Assembly: GCA_900472605.1 (NCBI GenBank)
Contig: UCJD01000035.1
Coordinates: forward strand, 695 to 64,694
Source of the DNA: Hyphomicrobiales bacterium
GTDB lineage: Bacteria; Pseudomonadota; Alphaproteobacteria; Rhizobiales; Rhizobiaceae
DNA length: 64,000 bases
Reading direction: 5' to 3'
Shown here: piece by piece, positions 17,288-26,128 of the stretch
How positions within the stretch are numbered: position 1 is the first letter of the stretch
How the letters are laid out: each line of letters opens with the position of its first letter
Made by a program: the position numbers and the translations under genes
The notes under the pieces: model-generated
What the model was told of the DNA's origin: nothing
What the model saw: only the letters and a program-made list of their open reading frames with translations
Database searches by the model: none

Positions 17288-18748
17288 ATGTCGAATTCCA
17301 CCCGTTCCCGTGCGATTGCCGCATTTGCAGCAGCGCTGCTTGCAACCGTTGCCATTCAGCCGGCGCATGCCGCCGATGCCGCAGCGACCAAGCTGCTCGA
17401 GCGTGGCGCCAGCGAGGACCTCAGCCAGCCCGGCGGCGCGCGCCGCATCTCCGGCGACATCACCGAGGCCTACCGCGCCCAGATCGTCGATGGCCGTCCA
17501 AAGAATGTGATCCTCCTGATTGGCGATGGCATGGGCGATTCCGAAATCACCATTGCCCGCAACTACGCCGTCGGCGCCGGCCAGTATTTCAAGGGCATCG
17601 ACGCCCTGCCGGTCACCGGCCAGTACACGCATTATTCGCTCGACAAGAAGACCGGGAAGCCGACTTACGTCACGGATTCAGCGGCATCGGGCACGGCATG
17701 GGCAACCGGCGTGAAGAGCTACAACGGTGCGATCGGCGTCGATATCCGCGAGGAGGCGCACGAGACGCTGCTGGAAAAGGCCAAGGCCGCCGGTCTCGCA
17801 ACAGGCAACGTGTCGACCGCCGAGCTGCAGGATGCGACGCCGGCCGTTCAGATCGCGCATGTGACGCAGCGCAAGTGCTACGGGCCGGAAGCAACGACGG
17901 AGAAATGTGCCAGCAACGCGCTCGAAAATGGCGGCAAGGGTTCGATCACCGAGCAGCTGATCAACGCGCGCGCCGACGTGACGCTCGGCGGCGGCGCAAA
18001 GAGCTTCGGCGAGACGGCAAAGGCCGGCGAATGGAAGGGCAAGACGCTGCGACAGCAGGCCGAGGAGCGCGGCTACAAGATCGTGACCAACGCCGATGAA
18101 CTTGCCGCCGTGAAGCAGGCCAATGACAGCGCACCGGTTCTCGGTCTCTTCGCCGAGGGCAACATGCCGATCCGCTGGCAAGGCCCGCAGGCAAGCCACT
18201 ACGGCAACGTCGAGAAAGAGCCCGTCGTCTGCCAGCCGAACGAGAAGCGCACATCGGCCACGCCGACCCTGGCGCAGATGACGTCGAAGGCGATCGAACT
18301 CTTGAGCACCAACGAGAAAGGCTTCTTCCTGCAGGTCGAGGGCGCCTCGATCGACAAGCAGGATCACGCCGCCAACCCTTGTGGCCAGATCGGCGAGACA
18401 GTCGACCTCGACGAGGCCGTGCAGGAAGCGCTGAAGTTCGCGCAGCAGAAGGGCGATACGCTGGTCATCGTCACTGCCGACCACGCCCATGCCAGCCAGA
18501 TCATCGACGCCAAGACCAAGGCGCCGGGCCTGACGGAAGCGTTGATGACCAAGGACGGCGCCGTGATGGCCGTCAGCTACGGCAACTCGGATGAAGTCGA
18601 CGACCAGGGCCATACCGGTTCGCAGCTGCGTATTGCAGCCTTTGGTCCGCGTGCGGCTAACGTCAGCGGTTTGACCGACCAGACGGACCTGTTCTACACG
18701 ATCAGCGACGCGCTCGGCCTGAAAGCTCAGAAGGCAGCTATGAAGTAA
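17288..18748 (+). CDS. phoA: alkaline phosphatase, periplasmic
   Basis: 486 residues with a Sec signal peptide (RAIAAFAAALLATVAIQPAHA). Phosphomonoesterase releasing phosphate in the periplasm. Metal- and active-site elements are all visible: NVILLIGDGMGDSE (first metal Asp), TDSAASGTAWATG with the nucleophilic Ser near residue 131, EGASIDKQDHAANPCGQ, IVTADHAHAS and DDQGHTGSQ. Four cysteines suggest disulfides. The start at 17288 lies nine bases after GAGGAG; ATG 17279 directly abuts that site. A candidate Pho box upstream would place it in the phosphate-starvation regulon. Confidence 0.92.
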   Translation: MSNSTRSRAIAAFAAALLATVAIQPAHAADAAATKLLERGASEDLSQPGGARRISGDITEAYRAQIVDGRPKNVILLIGDGMGDSEITIARNYAVGAGQYFKGIDALPVTGQYTHYSLDKKTGKPTYVTDSAASGTAWATGVKSYNGAIGVDIREEAHETLLEKAKAAGLATGNVSTAELQDATPAVQIAHVTQRKCYGPEATTEKCASNALENGGKGSITEQLINARADVTLGGGAKSFGETAKAGEWKGKTLRQQAEERGYKIVTNADELAAVKQANDSAPVLGLFAEGNMPIRWQGPQASHYGNVEKEPVVCQPNEKRTSATPTLAQMTSKAIELLSTNEKGFFLQVEGASIDKQDHAANPCGQIGETVDLDEAVQEALKFAQQKGDTLVIVTADHAHASQIIDAKTKAPGLTEALMTKDGAVMAVSYGNSDEVDDQGHTGSQLRIAAFGPRAANVSGLTDQTDLFYTISDALGLKAQKAAMK

Positions 18749-18803
18749 GAAGGCTAGGCCTTCCGCAATCAGGCGGTTTTGCCGGTGGCGCCATGGATTG
18801 TGA

Positions 18804-18831
18804 TTGACATTCCAGCCACTTCACCCTAAAG
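18804..18831 (+). promoter_or_regulatory. probable rpsD promoter
   Basis: TTGACA (18804-18809) and CTAAAG (18826-18831) with a 16-base spacer, resembling the rhizobial CTTGAC/CTATAT type. It implies a leader of about 165 bases before rpsD. Confidence 0.45.
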
Positions 18832-18919
18832 ACCGCGCCAGCACGGGGCAGCAATGTCCCGTGTTTCATTTGACATGTCCCGTGGAGTTTCCAGTTCGCG
18901 TAACCGGAAAATCCTGTCG

Positions 18920-18947
18920 GGCCTCCCTCAAAGAGGCCAAAGGAGGG
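18920..18947 (+). other. alternative hairpins in the rpsD leader
   Basis: GGCCTC (18920-18925) can pair with GAGGCC (18933-18938). Alternatively CCCTC (18925-18929) can pair with GAGGG (18943-18947). The two share a base and cannot both form, giving a switch-like leader upstream of a ribosomal protein gene known to be autoregulated in other bacteria. Confidence 0.3.
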
Positions 18948-19005
18948 CGTGTTTCCTTCGAGCGGTTTGGTAACAAGCCGCCGTAACATTCTGAAAGGAA
19001 ATACG

Positions 19006-19623
19006 ATGAGCAAGCGCGAATCGTCCAAGTACAAAATTGACCGCCGTATGGGCGAGAACATCTGGGGTCGTCCTAAGTCCCCGGTGAACCGCCGCGAATA
19101 CGGCCCGGGCCAGCACGGCCAGCGCCGCAAGGGCAAGCTTTCGGACTTCGGTGTGCAGCTGCGCGCCAAGCAGAAGCTCAAGGGTTACTACGGTGACCTG
19201 CGCGAGAAGCAGTTCCGCGCGATCTTCGCCGAAGCTTCCCGCCGCAAGGGCGACACTTCTGAAAACCTCATCGGTCTGTTGGAATCCCGCTTGGATGCGA
19301 TCGTTTATCGCGCCAAGTTCGTTCCGACCGTCTTCGCTGCCCGTCAGTTCGTCAACCACGGCCACGTGACCGTGAATGGCGTTCGCGTCAACATCGGTTC
19401 CTACCGTTGCAAGGCCGGCGACGTCATCGAAGTTCGTCAGAAGTCCAAGCAGCTGGTTTCGGTTCTCGAAGCTATCAGCCTGGCTGAACGCGACGTTCCT
19501 GAGTACATCGAAGTCGACCACAACAAGATGGTCGCTACCTTCGCTCGTGTACCGGCTCTCAGCGACGTACCGTACGCTGTGATCATGGAACCGCATCTGG
19601 TGGTCGAATTCTACTCGCGTTAA
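19006..19623 (+). CDS. rpsD: 30S ribosomal protein S4
   Basis: 205 residues, the normal length. S4 nucleates assembly of the 30S body by binding 16S rRNA. The N-terminal part has MSKRESSKYKIDRRMGENIWG and the basic stretch NRREYGPGQHGQRRKGK. The S4 RNA-binding domain is LESRLDAIVYRAKFVPTVFA followed by ARQFVNHGHVTVNGVRVNIG. The start ATG is preceded by AAAGGAA. It is monocistronic here, not in the alpha operon as in enterobacteria, and is closed by its own terminator. Confidence 0.97.
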   Translation: MSKRESSKYKIDRRMGENIWGRPKSPVNRREYGPGQHGQRRKGKLSDFGVQLRAKQKLKGYYGDLREKQFRAIFAEASRRKGDTSENLIGLLESRLDAIVYRAKFVPTVFAARQFVNHGHVTVNGVRVNIGSYRCKAGDVIEVRQKSKQLVSVLEAISLAERDVPEYIEVDHNKMVATFARVPALSDVPYAVIMEPHLVVEFYSR

Positions 19624-19644
19624 TCGCGACGTTTTCGCTTACGG

Positions 19645-19671
19645 AAAAGCCGCTCTCTGGGCGGCTTTTTT
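19645..19671 (+). terminator. terminator after rpsD
   Basis: AAAAGCCGC (19645-19653) pairs with GCGGCTTTT (19661-19669) around TCTCTGG, followed by more T residues. It ends about 20 bases before glsA, so glsA is read from a promoter not separable by eye or by read-through. Confidence 0.88.
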
Positions 19672-19689
19672 GTTATCTGGAGATAGACG

Positions 19690-20619
19690 ATGACGGATTT
19701 GCAGGCAGTCCTCGACAGTATCTATGCCGAACTTCAGCCGCGCATCGGCGAGGGCAAAGTTGCGGATTATATTCCGCAGCTTGCCAAGATCGATCCCGCC
19801 CAGTTCGGGCTTTCGGTCGTCACTGTCGATGGCAAGGTCTACAGCGTCGGCGATGCGGCCGTGCCGTTCTCGATCCAGAGCATTTCCAAGGTCTTCATGC
19901 TGACGCTGGCACTCGGCAAGGTCGGCGAGGGACTGTGGAAACGCGTCGGGCGCGAGCCGTCGGGCAACTCCTTCAACTCGATCGTGCAGCTTGAGCAGGA
20001 AGCCGGCATTCCGCGTAATCCCTTCATCAATCCCGGCGCCATTGCCGTTGCCGACGTGGTGCTTGCCGGGCACGAGCCGCGCGAGGCGATCGGCGAAGTC
20101 CTGCGTTTCGTGCGTTATCTGGCTGATGACGAGACGGTGACGATCGACGACAAGGTTGCCAAGTCCGAAACACAGACGGGCTACCGCAATTTCGCGTTGG
20201 CGAATTTCATGCGCGCTTACAAGAACATCGATCATCCTGTCGAGCATGTTCTCGGCGTCTATTTCCACCAGTGTGCGCTGTCGATGACCTGCGAGCAGCT
20301 GGCGCGTGCCGGCCTCTTCCTCGCCGCCCGTGGCGCCAACCCCGTGACCGGCCATTCGGTCGTCTCGCCCAAGCGCGCGCGGCGCATCAATGCGCTGATG
20401 CTGACCTGTGGCCATTATGACGGATCCGGCGATTTCGCCTATCACGTCGGCCTTCCCGGCAAGAGCGGCGTCGGCGGCGGTATCTTCGCGGTGGCGCCCG
20501 GTATCGCGTCTATCGCGGTCTGGTCGCCGGGGTTGAACAAGGTCGGCAATTCGCAGCTCGGCGCGGTGGCCCTTGAAATGCTGGCGGCGCGCACGGGATG
20601 GTCGGTATTCGGCGATTGA
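19690..20619 (+). CDS. glsA: glutaminase
   Basis: 309 residues of the serine-dependent beta-lactamase-like glutaminase family, hydrolysing glutamine to glutamate and ammonia. The catalytic S-x-x-K motif is in FSIQSISKVFMLTLAL near residues 57-72. Other conserved blocks are RVGREPSGNSFNSIVQLE, RNPFINPGAIAV, ETQTGYRNFALANFM and GLPGKSGVGGGIFA. The length equals the E. coli YneH/GlsB class. The ATG at 19690 follows GGAGATAGACG. Confidence 0.95.
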   Translation: MTDLQAVLDSIYAELQPRIGEGKVADYIPQLAKIDPAQFGLSVVTVDGKVYSVGDAAVPFSIQSISKVFMLTLALGKVGEGLWKRVGREPSGNSFNSIVQLEQEAGIPRNPFINPGAIAVADVVLAGHEPREAIGEVLRFVRYLADDETVTIDDKVAKSETQTGYRNFALANFMRAYKNIDHPVEHVLGVYFHQCALSMTCEQLARAGLFLAARGANPVTGHSVVSPKRARRINALMLTCGHYDGSGDFAYHVGLPGKSGVGGGIFAVAPGIASIAVWSPGLNKVGNSQLGAVALEMLAARTGWSVFGD

Positions 20620-20690
20620 TGCTGGGTTGCCGGGCATCTTTCTGCTAGACGGGATTGAGTTTGGACCCTAGGGCCTGATCGGAAGAGACA

Positions 20691-21575
20691 ATGAATATCG
20701 CAGCCACTATCGCAGACGAGCTGGAAACGCCCGAGACCGACGGCGCGATTGCGCATGCGCTGTTTGCCGATGCGCCGAGCTCCGTCTCGTTCAACAAGCT
20801 GCGCAAGCGGTTGTTGAGACAAGTGCGGCAGGCCTTCGACGATTTCGGCATGCTGAAGGGCCAGAAGCGCTGGCTGATCGGCGTATCCGGCGGCAAGGAT
20901 AGCTACGGGCTGCTGGCGCTGCTGCTCGACCTGCAATGGCGCGGCCTGCTGCCGGTTGAGCTCGTCGCCTGCAACCTCGACCAGGGGCAGCCGAACTTCC
21001 CGAAGCATATCCTGCCGGAATATCTGACTAAAATCGGCGTGAAACACCGGATCGAATACCGCGACACCTATTCGATCGTGAAGGAGAAGGTTCCGGCCGG
21101 CGGCACCTATTGCTCGCTCTGTTCGCGTCTGCGCCGCGGCAATCTCTATCGCATCGCCCGCGAGGAAGGCTGCGACGCGCTGGTGCTCGGCCACCACCGC
21201 GAGGATATTCTCGAAACCTTCTTCATGAACTTCTTCCACGGCGGCCGCCTGGCCTCGATGCCGGCAAAGCTCCTCAACGATGAGGGCGACCTGATGGTGC
21301 TCCGTCCGCTTGCCTATTGCGCCGAGGACGACATGGCGAAATTCGCCACCGCCATGCAGTTTCCGATCATCCCCTGCGATCTCTGCGGCTCACAGGACGG
21401 GCTGCAGCGCAATGCCATGAAGGACATGCTCGCCGATATCGAGCGCCGCATGCCCGGCCGCAAGGATACGATGCTGCGGGCGCTTTCGCATGTGAACCCG
21501 TCGCATCTGCTCGACCCCAAGCTTTTCGACTTCGCCGGCCTGATGGCGGGTAAGACCGCGCCGACCGCGACCTGA
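20691..21575 (+). CDS. ttcA: tRNA 2-thiocytidine(32) synthetase TtcA
   Basis: 294 residues. The PP-loop SGGKDSYGLLALLLDL near residue 66 adenylates the tRNA cytidine. The cysteine pair in GGTYCSLCSRLRRG and the later PCDLCGSQ supply the cysteines that hold the oxygen-labile 4Fe-4S cluster in TtcA. GHHREDILETFFMNFFHGG is the family-conserved loop. It therefore depends on Fe-S assembly (suf operon in this window). Good ATG at 20691 after GGAAGAGACA. Confidence 0.92.
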   Translation: MNIAATIADELETPETDGAIAHALFADAPSSVSFNKLRKRLLRQVRQAFDDFGMLKGQKRWLIGVSGGKDSYGLLALLLDLQWRGLLPVELVACNLDQGQPNFPKHILPEYLTKIGVKHRIEYRDTYSIVKEKVPAGGTYCSLCSRLRRGNLYRIAREEGCDALVLGHHREDILETFFMNFFHGGRLASMPAKLLNDEGDLMVLRPLAYCAEDDMAKFATAMQFPIIPCDLCGSQDGLQRNAMKDMLADIERRMPGRKDTMLRALSHVNPSHLLDPKLFDFAGLMAGKTAPTAT

Positions 21576-21606
21576 TCGGCGCCACAGCGCAACCGAGGAA
21601 ATGATC

Positions 21607-22431
21607 ATGACTTCGACGATTGATGTAACGACGCTTGCCGATCTCCTGCGGCGGGCGGCGAAGGCGGAAATATTGCCGCGCTTCCGAAGGCTGGGCAGCG
21701 ACGATGTACGCGCAAAGACCGAGGCGACCGATCTGGTGACGGAAGCCGATCTCGAAGCCGAGCGCATGATCAAGGCCGAGGTCGCGACGCTGTGGCCGGA
21801 GGCGCTGTTCATCGGCGAGGAATCCGTTGCGGCCGATCCGGCGTTGCTTGGCAAGCTGAAGGATGCATCCTTGTCGATCATCGTCGATCCCGTCGACGGC
21901 ACCTTCAATTTCGCCTCGGGCATTCCGGCCTTCGGCGTCATGGCTTCGGTGGTCGCCGATGGCGAATGCATCGCCGGCATCATCTACGATCCGATGGGTG
22001 ACGATTGGGTTATCGCCGAAAAGGGCGCCGGCACATGGCTGAAGCGCCCCGATGGCAGCTCCGAACGGCTCTCGGTCGCCAAGCCCGTCGCGCTCGACCA
22101 GATGGTCGGGATGGCCTCGACAGGCTTCCTACCGCAGGGCAAACGCGCCGAAGTGCTCGCCAACCTCTCCAAGGTCCGCTTCATCTGCAACTATCGCTGC
22201 GCAGCACACGAGCACCGGGCGTTTGCCGGCGGTCATGTGCATTACCTGATGTACAATAAGCTGATGCCCTGGGACCATCTCGGCGGCACACTCGCCTGCG
22301 TGGAAGCCGGCGGCTACGCGGCGCGTTTCGACGGCTCTGCCTATCTGCCCGAGCATATCGACGGCGGACTGCTGATCGCGCCCGACAAGCAGAGCTGGGA
22401 GCTGCTGCGGCGTGAGGTGTTTACGGTGTAG
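21607..22431 (+). CDS. inositol monophosphatase family protein
   Basis: 274 residues. The Li-sensitive magnesium-dependent phosphatase motifs are all present: FIGEESVAAD (metal-binding Glu), IIVDPVDGTFNFASGIPAFG (DPxDGT) and MPWDHLGGTLACVEAGGYAARFDG (WDxxxG). The substrate could be inositol phosphate, a histidinol phosphate-like compound or 3'-phosphoadenosine phosphate; the sequence does not decide. The start at 21607 is eight bases after GAGG; ATG 21601 is only two bases after it. It follows ttcA by about 30 bases and may be co-transcribed. Confidence 0.88.
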   Translation: MTSTIDVTTLADLLRRAAKAEILPRFRRLGSDDVRAKTEATDLVTEADLEAERMIKAEVATLWPEALFIGEESVAADPALLGKLKDASLSIIVDPVDGTFNFASGIPAFGVMASVVADGECIAGIIYDPMGDDWVIAEKGAGTWLKRPDGSSERLSVAKPVALDQMVGMASTGFLPQGKRAEVLANLSKVRFICNYRCAAHEHRAFAGGHVHYLMYNKLMPWDHLGGTLACVEAGGYAARFDGSAYLPEHIDGGLLIAPDKQSWELLRREVFTV

Positions 22432-22510
22432 GGCAGGCGTTACAACGTCTCCGCTGTGGATCGTTGCAATCCCACCTTCGTTGCTCCTATAAATGTCAGC
22501 GGAGGTGGGC

Positions 22511-22843
22511 ATGCTCAAGCATACGACGATCAATCTTCCTGAGGAACTCTTGGCGCGCGTGGAAACCTACGCGGCCGAGAAACGGACGACTGTCACGGCA
22601 ATCGTCCGCGAACATCTCGAGGCAATCGTCGAGCCGAGCCGCACTCCAACCGACGATGACGCCCTTCTTGCTTATTCCAAGGGCCTGCTTTCGCGAAGGG
22701 AGGCGGTTCGCCGACTTGGTCTGCGGGACTATGCGTCACTGCTCGTCGCACTCGGGGATGCCGAGCTACCGCTTCCGCTTCCGCCCGCTCGGGAACTCGA
22801 GGAACAGGCGGCGACTTTCGTTAAGCTCTGGCGGATGGGATGA
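22511..22843 (+). CDS. antitoxin-like protein: ribbon-helix-helix plus UPF0175-like C-terminal region
   Basis: 110 residues. LKHTTINLPEELLARVETYAAEKRTTVTAIVREHL (in two parts, residues 2-36) is a ribbon-helix-helix DNA-binding unit. Residues about 58-93 (LLAYSKGLLSRREAVRRLGL then RDYASLLVALGDAELPLP) resemble the helix-turn-helix-like repeat of UPF0175 proteins, which usually precede PIN-domain genes. The start is fixed by GGAGG five bases upstream. The stop overlaps the next start (ATGA at 22840). An RHH-UPF0175-like fusion is unusual; I infer it from sequence pattern only. Confidence 0.7.
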   Translation: MLKHTTINLPEELLARVETYAAEKRTTVTAIVREHLEAIVEPSRTPTDDDALLAYSKGLLSRREAVRRLGLRDYASLLVALGDAELPLPLPPARELEEQAATFVKLWRMG

Positions 22844-23436
22844 AAAGATGTACGCTCATCCTTCCCGATGCCGGCCCGATCAACAGCCTTTGGGTTGCCG
22901 ACCGGCTTGACCTTTTGCTCAAGCTGGAGATGAGGATCGTCATTGTCGATGCGGTCTATGACGAGCTGACCAGCGACCTGTCCTATCTGAAGGATTACGA
23001 GGTCAAACTGTTCATAGACGGCAACAGCCCCCCGTTCGTCATCGCGAAAACGGATATCGGAAAACTGGAGCGCGAAAAGCGCCGCCTTGGGCAGAGGCTC
23101 AAGAAGAATGCCGGTGAGCTGGCGATGGTCGATTTTATGTCGGCGGAGGGTGGGATCGCCGAGTATCTGATCGCGGACGAGCCGGTCGCAATTCTCTTCG
23201 AGGACGTGGGGCTGCGGCTTTTCAGCAAGCCACCCAATTTGCATCTGCTGTCAACGGTCGGCCTGCTGAGAGGTATGGAAGAGGTTGGCATCATCCAGTC
23301 CGCCGACGCCGTCATCACCGAGATGCTGCATCCGACGCGGCCGGGACGTCGGCCGCAGGATGCGCGGCGATTGACCGATCTTCCCGATGGGACCGATGAA
23401 CCGGCAGCGATCGGCAGTTCGTGGAAGCCCGATTGA
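22840..23436 (+). CDS. PIN-like (DUF3368-type) putative toxin
   Basis: 198 residues. The N-terminus TLILPDAGPINSLWVADRLDLLL places an acidic residue where PIN nucleases have their first catalytic Asp; VIVDAVYDELTSDLSYL is the second conserved block with a Glu. EPVAILFEDVGL supplies further acidic residues near residue 127. The last 45 residues (after VITEML) are proline- and arginine-rich and look like a disordered tail. The four-base overlap with an RHH antitoxin-like gene supports a VapBC-like type II TA pair. Nuclease activity is inferred. Confidence 0.62.
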   Translation: MKRCTLILPDAGPINSLWVADRLDLLLKLEMRIVIVDAVYDELTSDLSYLKDYEVKLFIDGNSPPFVIAKTDIGKLEREKRRLGQRLKKNAGELAMVDFMSAEGGIAEYLIADEPVAILFEDVGLRLFSKPPNLHLLSTVGLLRGMEEVGIIQSADAVITEMLHPTRPGRRPQDARRLTDLPDGTDEPAAIGSSWKPD

Positions 23437-23444
23437 GAGCCTAA

Positions 23445-23468
23445 CCGGCGCGCATGTTCACGCGCCGG
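23445..23468. terminator. GC-rich hairpin between convergent genes
   Basis: CCGGCGCG (23445-23452) pairs with CGCGCCGG (23461-23468) around CATGTTCA. It lies between the convergent stops of the PIN-like gene and the first Bcr/CflA gene. Neither side has a long T-run, so efficiency is doubtful. Confidence 0.4.
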
Positions 23469-23482
23469 CGATCGCGATTTGC

Positions 23483-24763
23483 TCAGAAATGCCCGGCGCC
23501 CGGATCCAGCTGCGGATCGTCGCCCGGGTGAGTGAAGAGTTTCCCGCCCTCGGCCCAGAGCGTGGCCGCGATGCTGATCAGGCCGAACAGCGCAAAGCCG
23601 CCGAAGAGCGGTTGGACCGTGCCGTTGAAAAGCTGGCCGACCGCGCCGCCGAGGATGGCGCCGAAGGTGGTCGAGACGAAGCCGGTGATCGAGGTGGCTG
23701 TGCCGGCGAGATTGCCCATCGGCTCAAGGCTGATGGCCGTGAAGTTGGTGGCGATCACGGCGAACATCATCAACAGGATCGTGAAGAGCGCATAGGCGAA
23801 GGCGAAGCTTGGCGTGCCGCCGAGCGCCTTGAAGAAGCCGATCGCCGAGATGATGGTGAAGAGGATCATTGCGACATGCGAGATGCGGCGCATGCCGAAT
23901 TTGCGCACGAAGAAGCCGTTGGCGAAGTTGGCGACGGCGATGCCGCCTGCAGTGGCGGCGAAGGCGATCGGGAGCCAGTCACCGAGGCCGTAGACTTCGC
24001 CGAAGACCTGCTGGACGGAGATGACATAGGCGCTGATGACGGCGGTAAACATCGTCAGGCCGATCATGTAGCCGCAGGTGATCTTGTTGGTCAGAACAGT
24101 TTTGAAGCCATCGACCACATTGCCGAAGGAGAGCGGGATGCGCTCTTCGCGGGGCAGTGATTCCTTCAGGCGGAGCGCGGCCCAGATGAACAGGATGGCG
24201 CCGACGATGCCGAGAAGGATGAAGATCCAGTGCCAGTTGGCATAGGTGATGATCAGCTGTCCGACCGAGGGTGCGATGATCGGCACGATCATGAAGACGA
24301 TCATGACATAGGACATGACGCGCGCCATTTCGCGGCCGCCAAAACAATCGCGGACGACGGCCATGGTGGTGATGCGGACGGCAGCGCCGCCGAGGCCCTG
24401 GATGAAGCGCATGACGAGCAGCATCTCGAAGCTGCCGGTCGCCGCAGCGCCGAACATGGCCAGCACATAGACCGCAAGGCCGCCGAGCATGATGTTGCGC
24501 CGGCCGAACGTGTCGGACAGGCTGCCGAAGATGATCTGCGATACGCCAAAGCCGAGGAAGAAGACACCGATGACCAGCTGCGCGTCGTTGGCGTTGGCGA
24601 CGTTGAGCGCATGACCCATGGCGGGCAGGGCAGGCAGCATGCTGTCGATCGCCATGGCGACGCTGGCCGTCATGATGGCGATGGTGACGACGAATTCGAG
24701 GAAGCCCATGCCGATGCGGCTGGATCCCTGGTTTTCGGTGTGCGGCTTATGGGGAGGCGTCAT
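23483..24763 (-). CDS. Bcr/CflA-family multidrug efflux MFS transporter (copy 1)
   Basis: 426 residues with 12 predicted membrane helices. Family marks are the first helix SVAMAIDSMLPALPAMG, the motif A loop QIIFGSLSDTFGRRNIMLGG and RFIQGLGGAAVRITTMAVVRD with VPIIAPSVGQLI, characteristic of Bcr/CflA drug:H+ antiporters. The C-terminal tail HPGDDPQLDPGAGHF is hydrophilic. It is 46 bases downstream of a second gene of the same family, so both are probably one transcription unit. Confidence 0.9.
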   Translation of the reverse strand: MTPPHKPHTENQGSSRIGMGFLEFVVTIAIMTASVAMAIDSMLPALPAMGHALNVANANDAQLVIGVFFLGFGVSQIIFGSLSDTFGRRNIMLGGLAVYVLAMFGAAATGSFEMLLVMRFIQGLGGAAVRITTMAVVRDCFGGREMARVMSYVMIVFMIVPIIAPSVGQLIITYANWHWIFILLGIVGAILFIWAALRLKESLPREERIPLSFGNVVDGFKTVLTNKITCGYMIGLTMFTAVISAYVISVQQVFGEVYGLGDWLPIAFAATAGGIAVANFANGFFVRKFGMRRISHVAMILFTIISAIGFFKALGGTPSFAFAYALFTILLMMFAVIATNFTAISLEPMGNLAGTATSITGFVSTTFGAILGGAVGQLFNGTVQPLFGGFALFGLISIAATLWAEGGKLFTHPGDDPQLDPGAGHF

Positions 24764-24809
24764 ATGATTGTCCTGAAATAGAAAATTGTCTCAACCGTCG
24801 CATGCTTGC

Positions 24810-26057
24810 TCAAACAGCCGGATTGTGTGGCTGGAAGAGCTTTCCCTTCTCGGCGATCAGCACGAAGACGAGGCCGATGATCGAGACGGTGAAATAGCCG
24901 GCGACCATGGGCAGCGCGGTGCCGTCGAAGGCCTGGCCGATGCCTGCGCCGATCAGCGCGCCACCGACGGTGCTCATGAAGCCGAGAACCGAGGAGGCGG
25001 TGCCGGCCACGTGGCCAAGCGGCTCCATGGCCAACGAATTGAAGTTCGAGCCGATCCAGCCGAACTGGAACATCGCCAGGCCGAAGAAGCCGATGAACAG
25101 GAAGAAGGGCATCGGGTGCGGGCCGAACACCAAAGCGAGCAGCCAGATGGTGTTGATGGTGATGAAGCCGATCAGCGCGCCATGCGACAGGCGGCGCATG
25201 CCGAACTTGCCAACGAGGCGCGAGTTGAGGAACGACGACATCGACATGAAGACCGCGACGCCGGCAAAGGCGAAGGGAAAATAGACGCCGAGATCGTAGA
25301 TGCCCACATAAATCTGCTGGGCCGAATTGATGAAGCCGAACAGCGAGCCGAAGATAAAGGTGCTGGCGATCGTGTAGCAGAGCGCGATGCGGTTGGTCAG
25401 AACCAGCTTGAAGCCGCCGAGTACGGATTTCGCCGTGAAGGGGCGAACGTTTTCCGGACGCAGCGTTTCGGGCAGCCGGATATAAGCCCAGCCGGCAATG
25501 ATGGCGGCCATGACAGCGATGAACAGGAAGATCAGATGCCAGCTGCCGAACAGCATGATGATCTGGCCGCTGCCCGGCGCGATAACCGGAACGATCATGA
25601 ACACCATCATGATCAGCGACATGACCTCGGCCATCTGTCGGCCACCATAGATGTCGCGAACGATGGAGATGGTGATGACGCGGGTGGCGGCGGAGCCGAG
25701 GCCCTGGACGAACCTGAGGATCAGCAAGCCCTCGAAGGTCGGAACCAGCGCGCTGCCAAGCGAGGAACAGATATAGATACCGATGCCGGCAAGAAGCGGG
25801 ATGCGGCGGCCGAAGCGATCCGAGAGCGGGCCATAGAGAAGCTGGGCAACACCGAAGCCCAGAAGGTAGGTCGAGACGACGAACTGGCGATGGTTTTCGC
25901 TCTCGACATTCAGACTGGCGCCAATCTGCTGCAGCGCCGGCAGCATGATGTCGATCGCCAGTGAGTTGATCGCCATCAGGAAGGCGGCCAGCGCGATGAA
26001 CTCACCCTTGCCCATGGGGATACGACCCACGTGCGCGGCTTGTGATGAATCTGTCAC
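24810..26057 (-). CDS. Bcr/CflA-family multidrug efflux MFS transporter (copy 2)
   Basis: 415 residues, 12 predicted helices. It shares with the neighbouring copy the motifs LAIDIMLPALQQIG, QLLYGPLSDRFGRRIPLLAG, RFVQGLGSAATRVITISIVRD and VPVIAPGSGQII, and is clearly its paralogue, though well diverged. The start codon is GTG at 26057, with GGGA upstream; ATG 26015 is a shorter option. Substrate unknown. Confidence 0.9.
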   Translation of the reverse strand: MTDSSQAAHVGRIPMGKGEFIALAAFLMAINSLAIDIMLPALQQIGASLNVESENHRQFVVSTYLLGFGVAQLLYGPLSDRFGRRIPLLAGIGIYICSSLGSALVPTFEGLLILRFVQGLGSAATRVITISIVRDIYGGRQMAEVMSLIMMVFMIVPVIAPGSGQIIMLFGSWHLIFLFIAVMAAIIAGWAYIRLPETLRPENVRPFTAKSVLGGFKLVLTNRIALCYTIASTFIFGSLFGFINSAQQIYVGIYDLGVYFPFAFAGVAVFMSMSSFLNSRLVGKFGMRRLSHGALIGFITINTIWLLALVFGPHPMPFFLFIGFFGLAMFQFGWIGSNFNSLAMEPLGHVAGTASSVLGFMSTVGGALIGAGIGQAFDGTALPMVAGYFTVSIIGLVFVLIAEKGKLFQPHNPAV

Positions 26058-26128
26058 AATGTAATTCCCAAAAACAGGCCAAGGCGCTGTTCAGCACAGC
26101 GCCTCGGACTCAAAATACAGAAATGGAA

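Noticed and set aside
18949..19005. In-frame GTG extension of rpsD with AAGGAGGG nearby
   Set aside because: The Shine-Dalgarno is only about two bases from the GTG, and the added 19 residues do not belong to S4.
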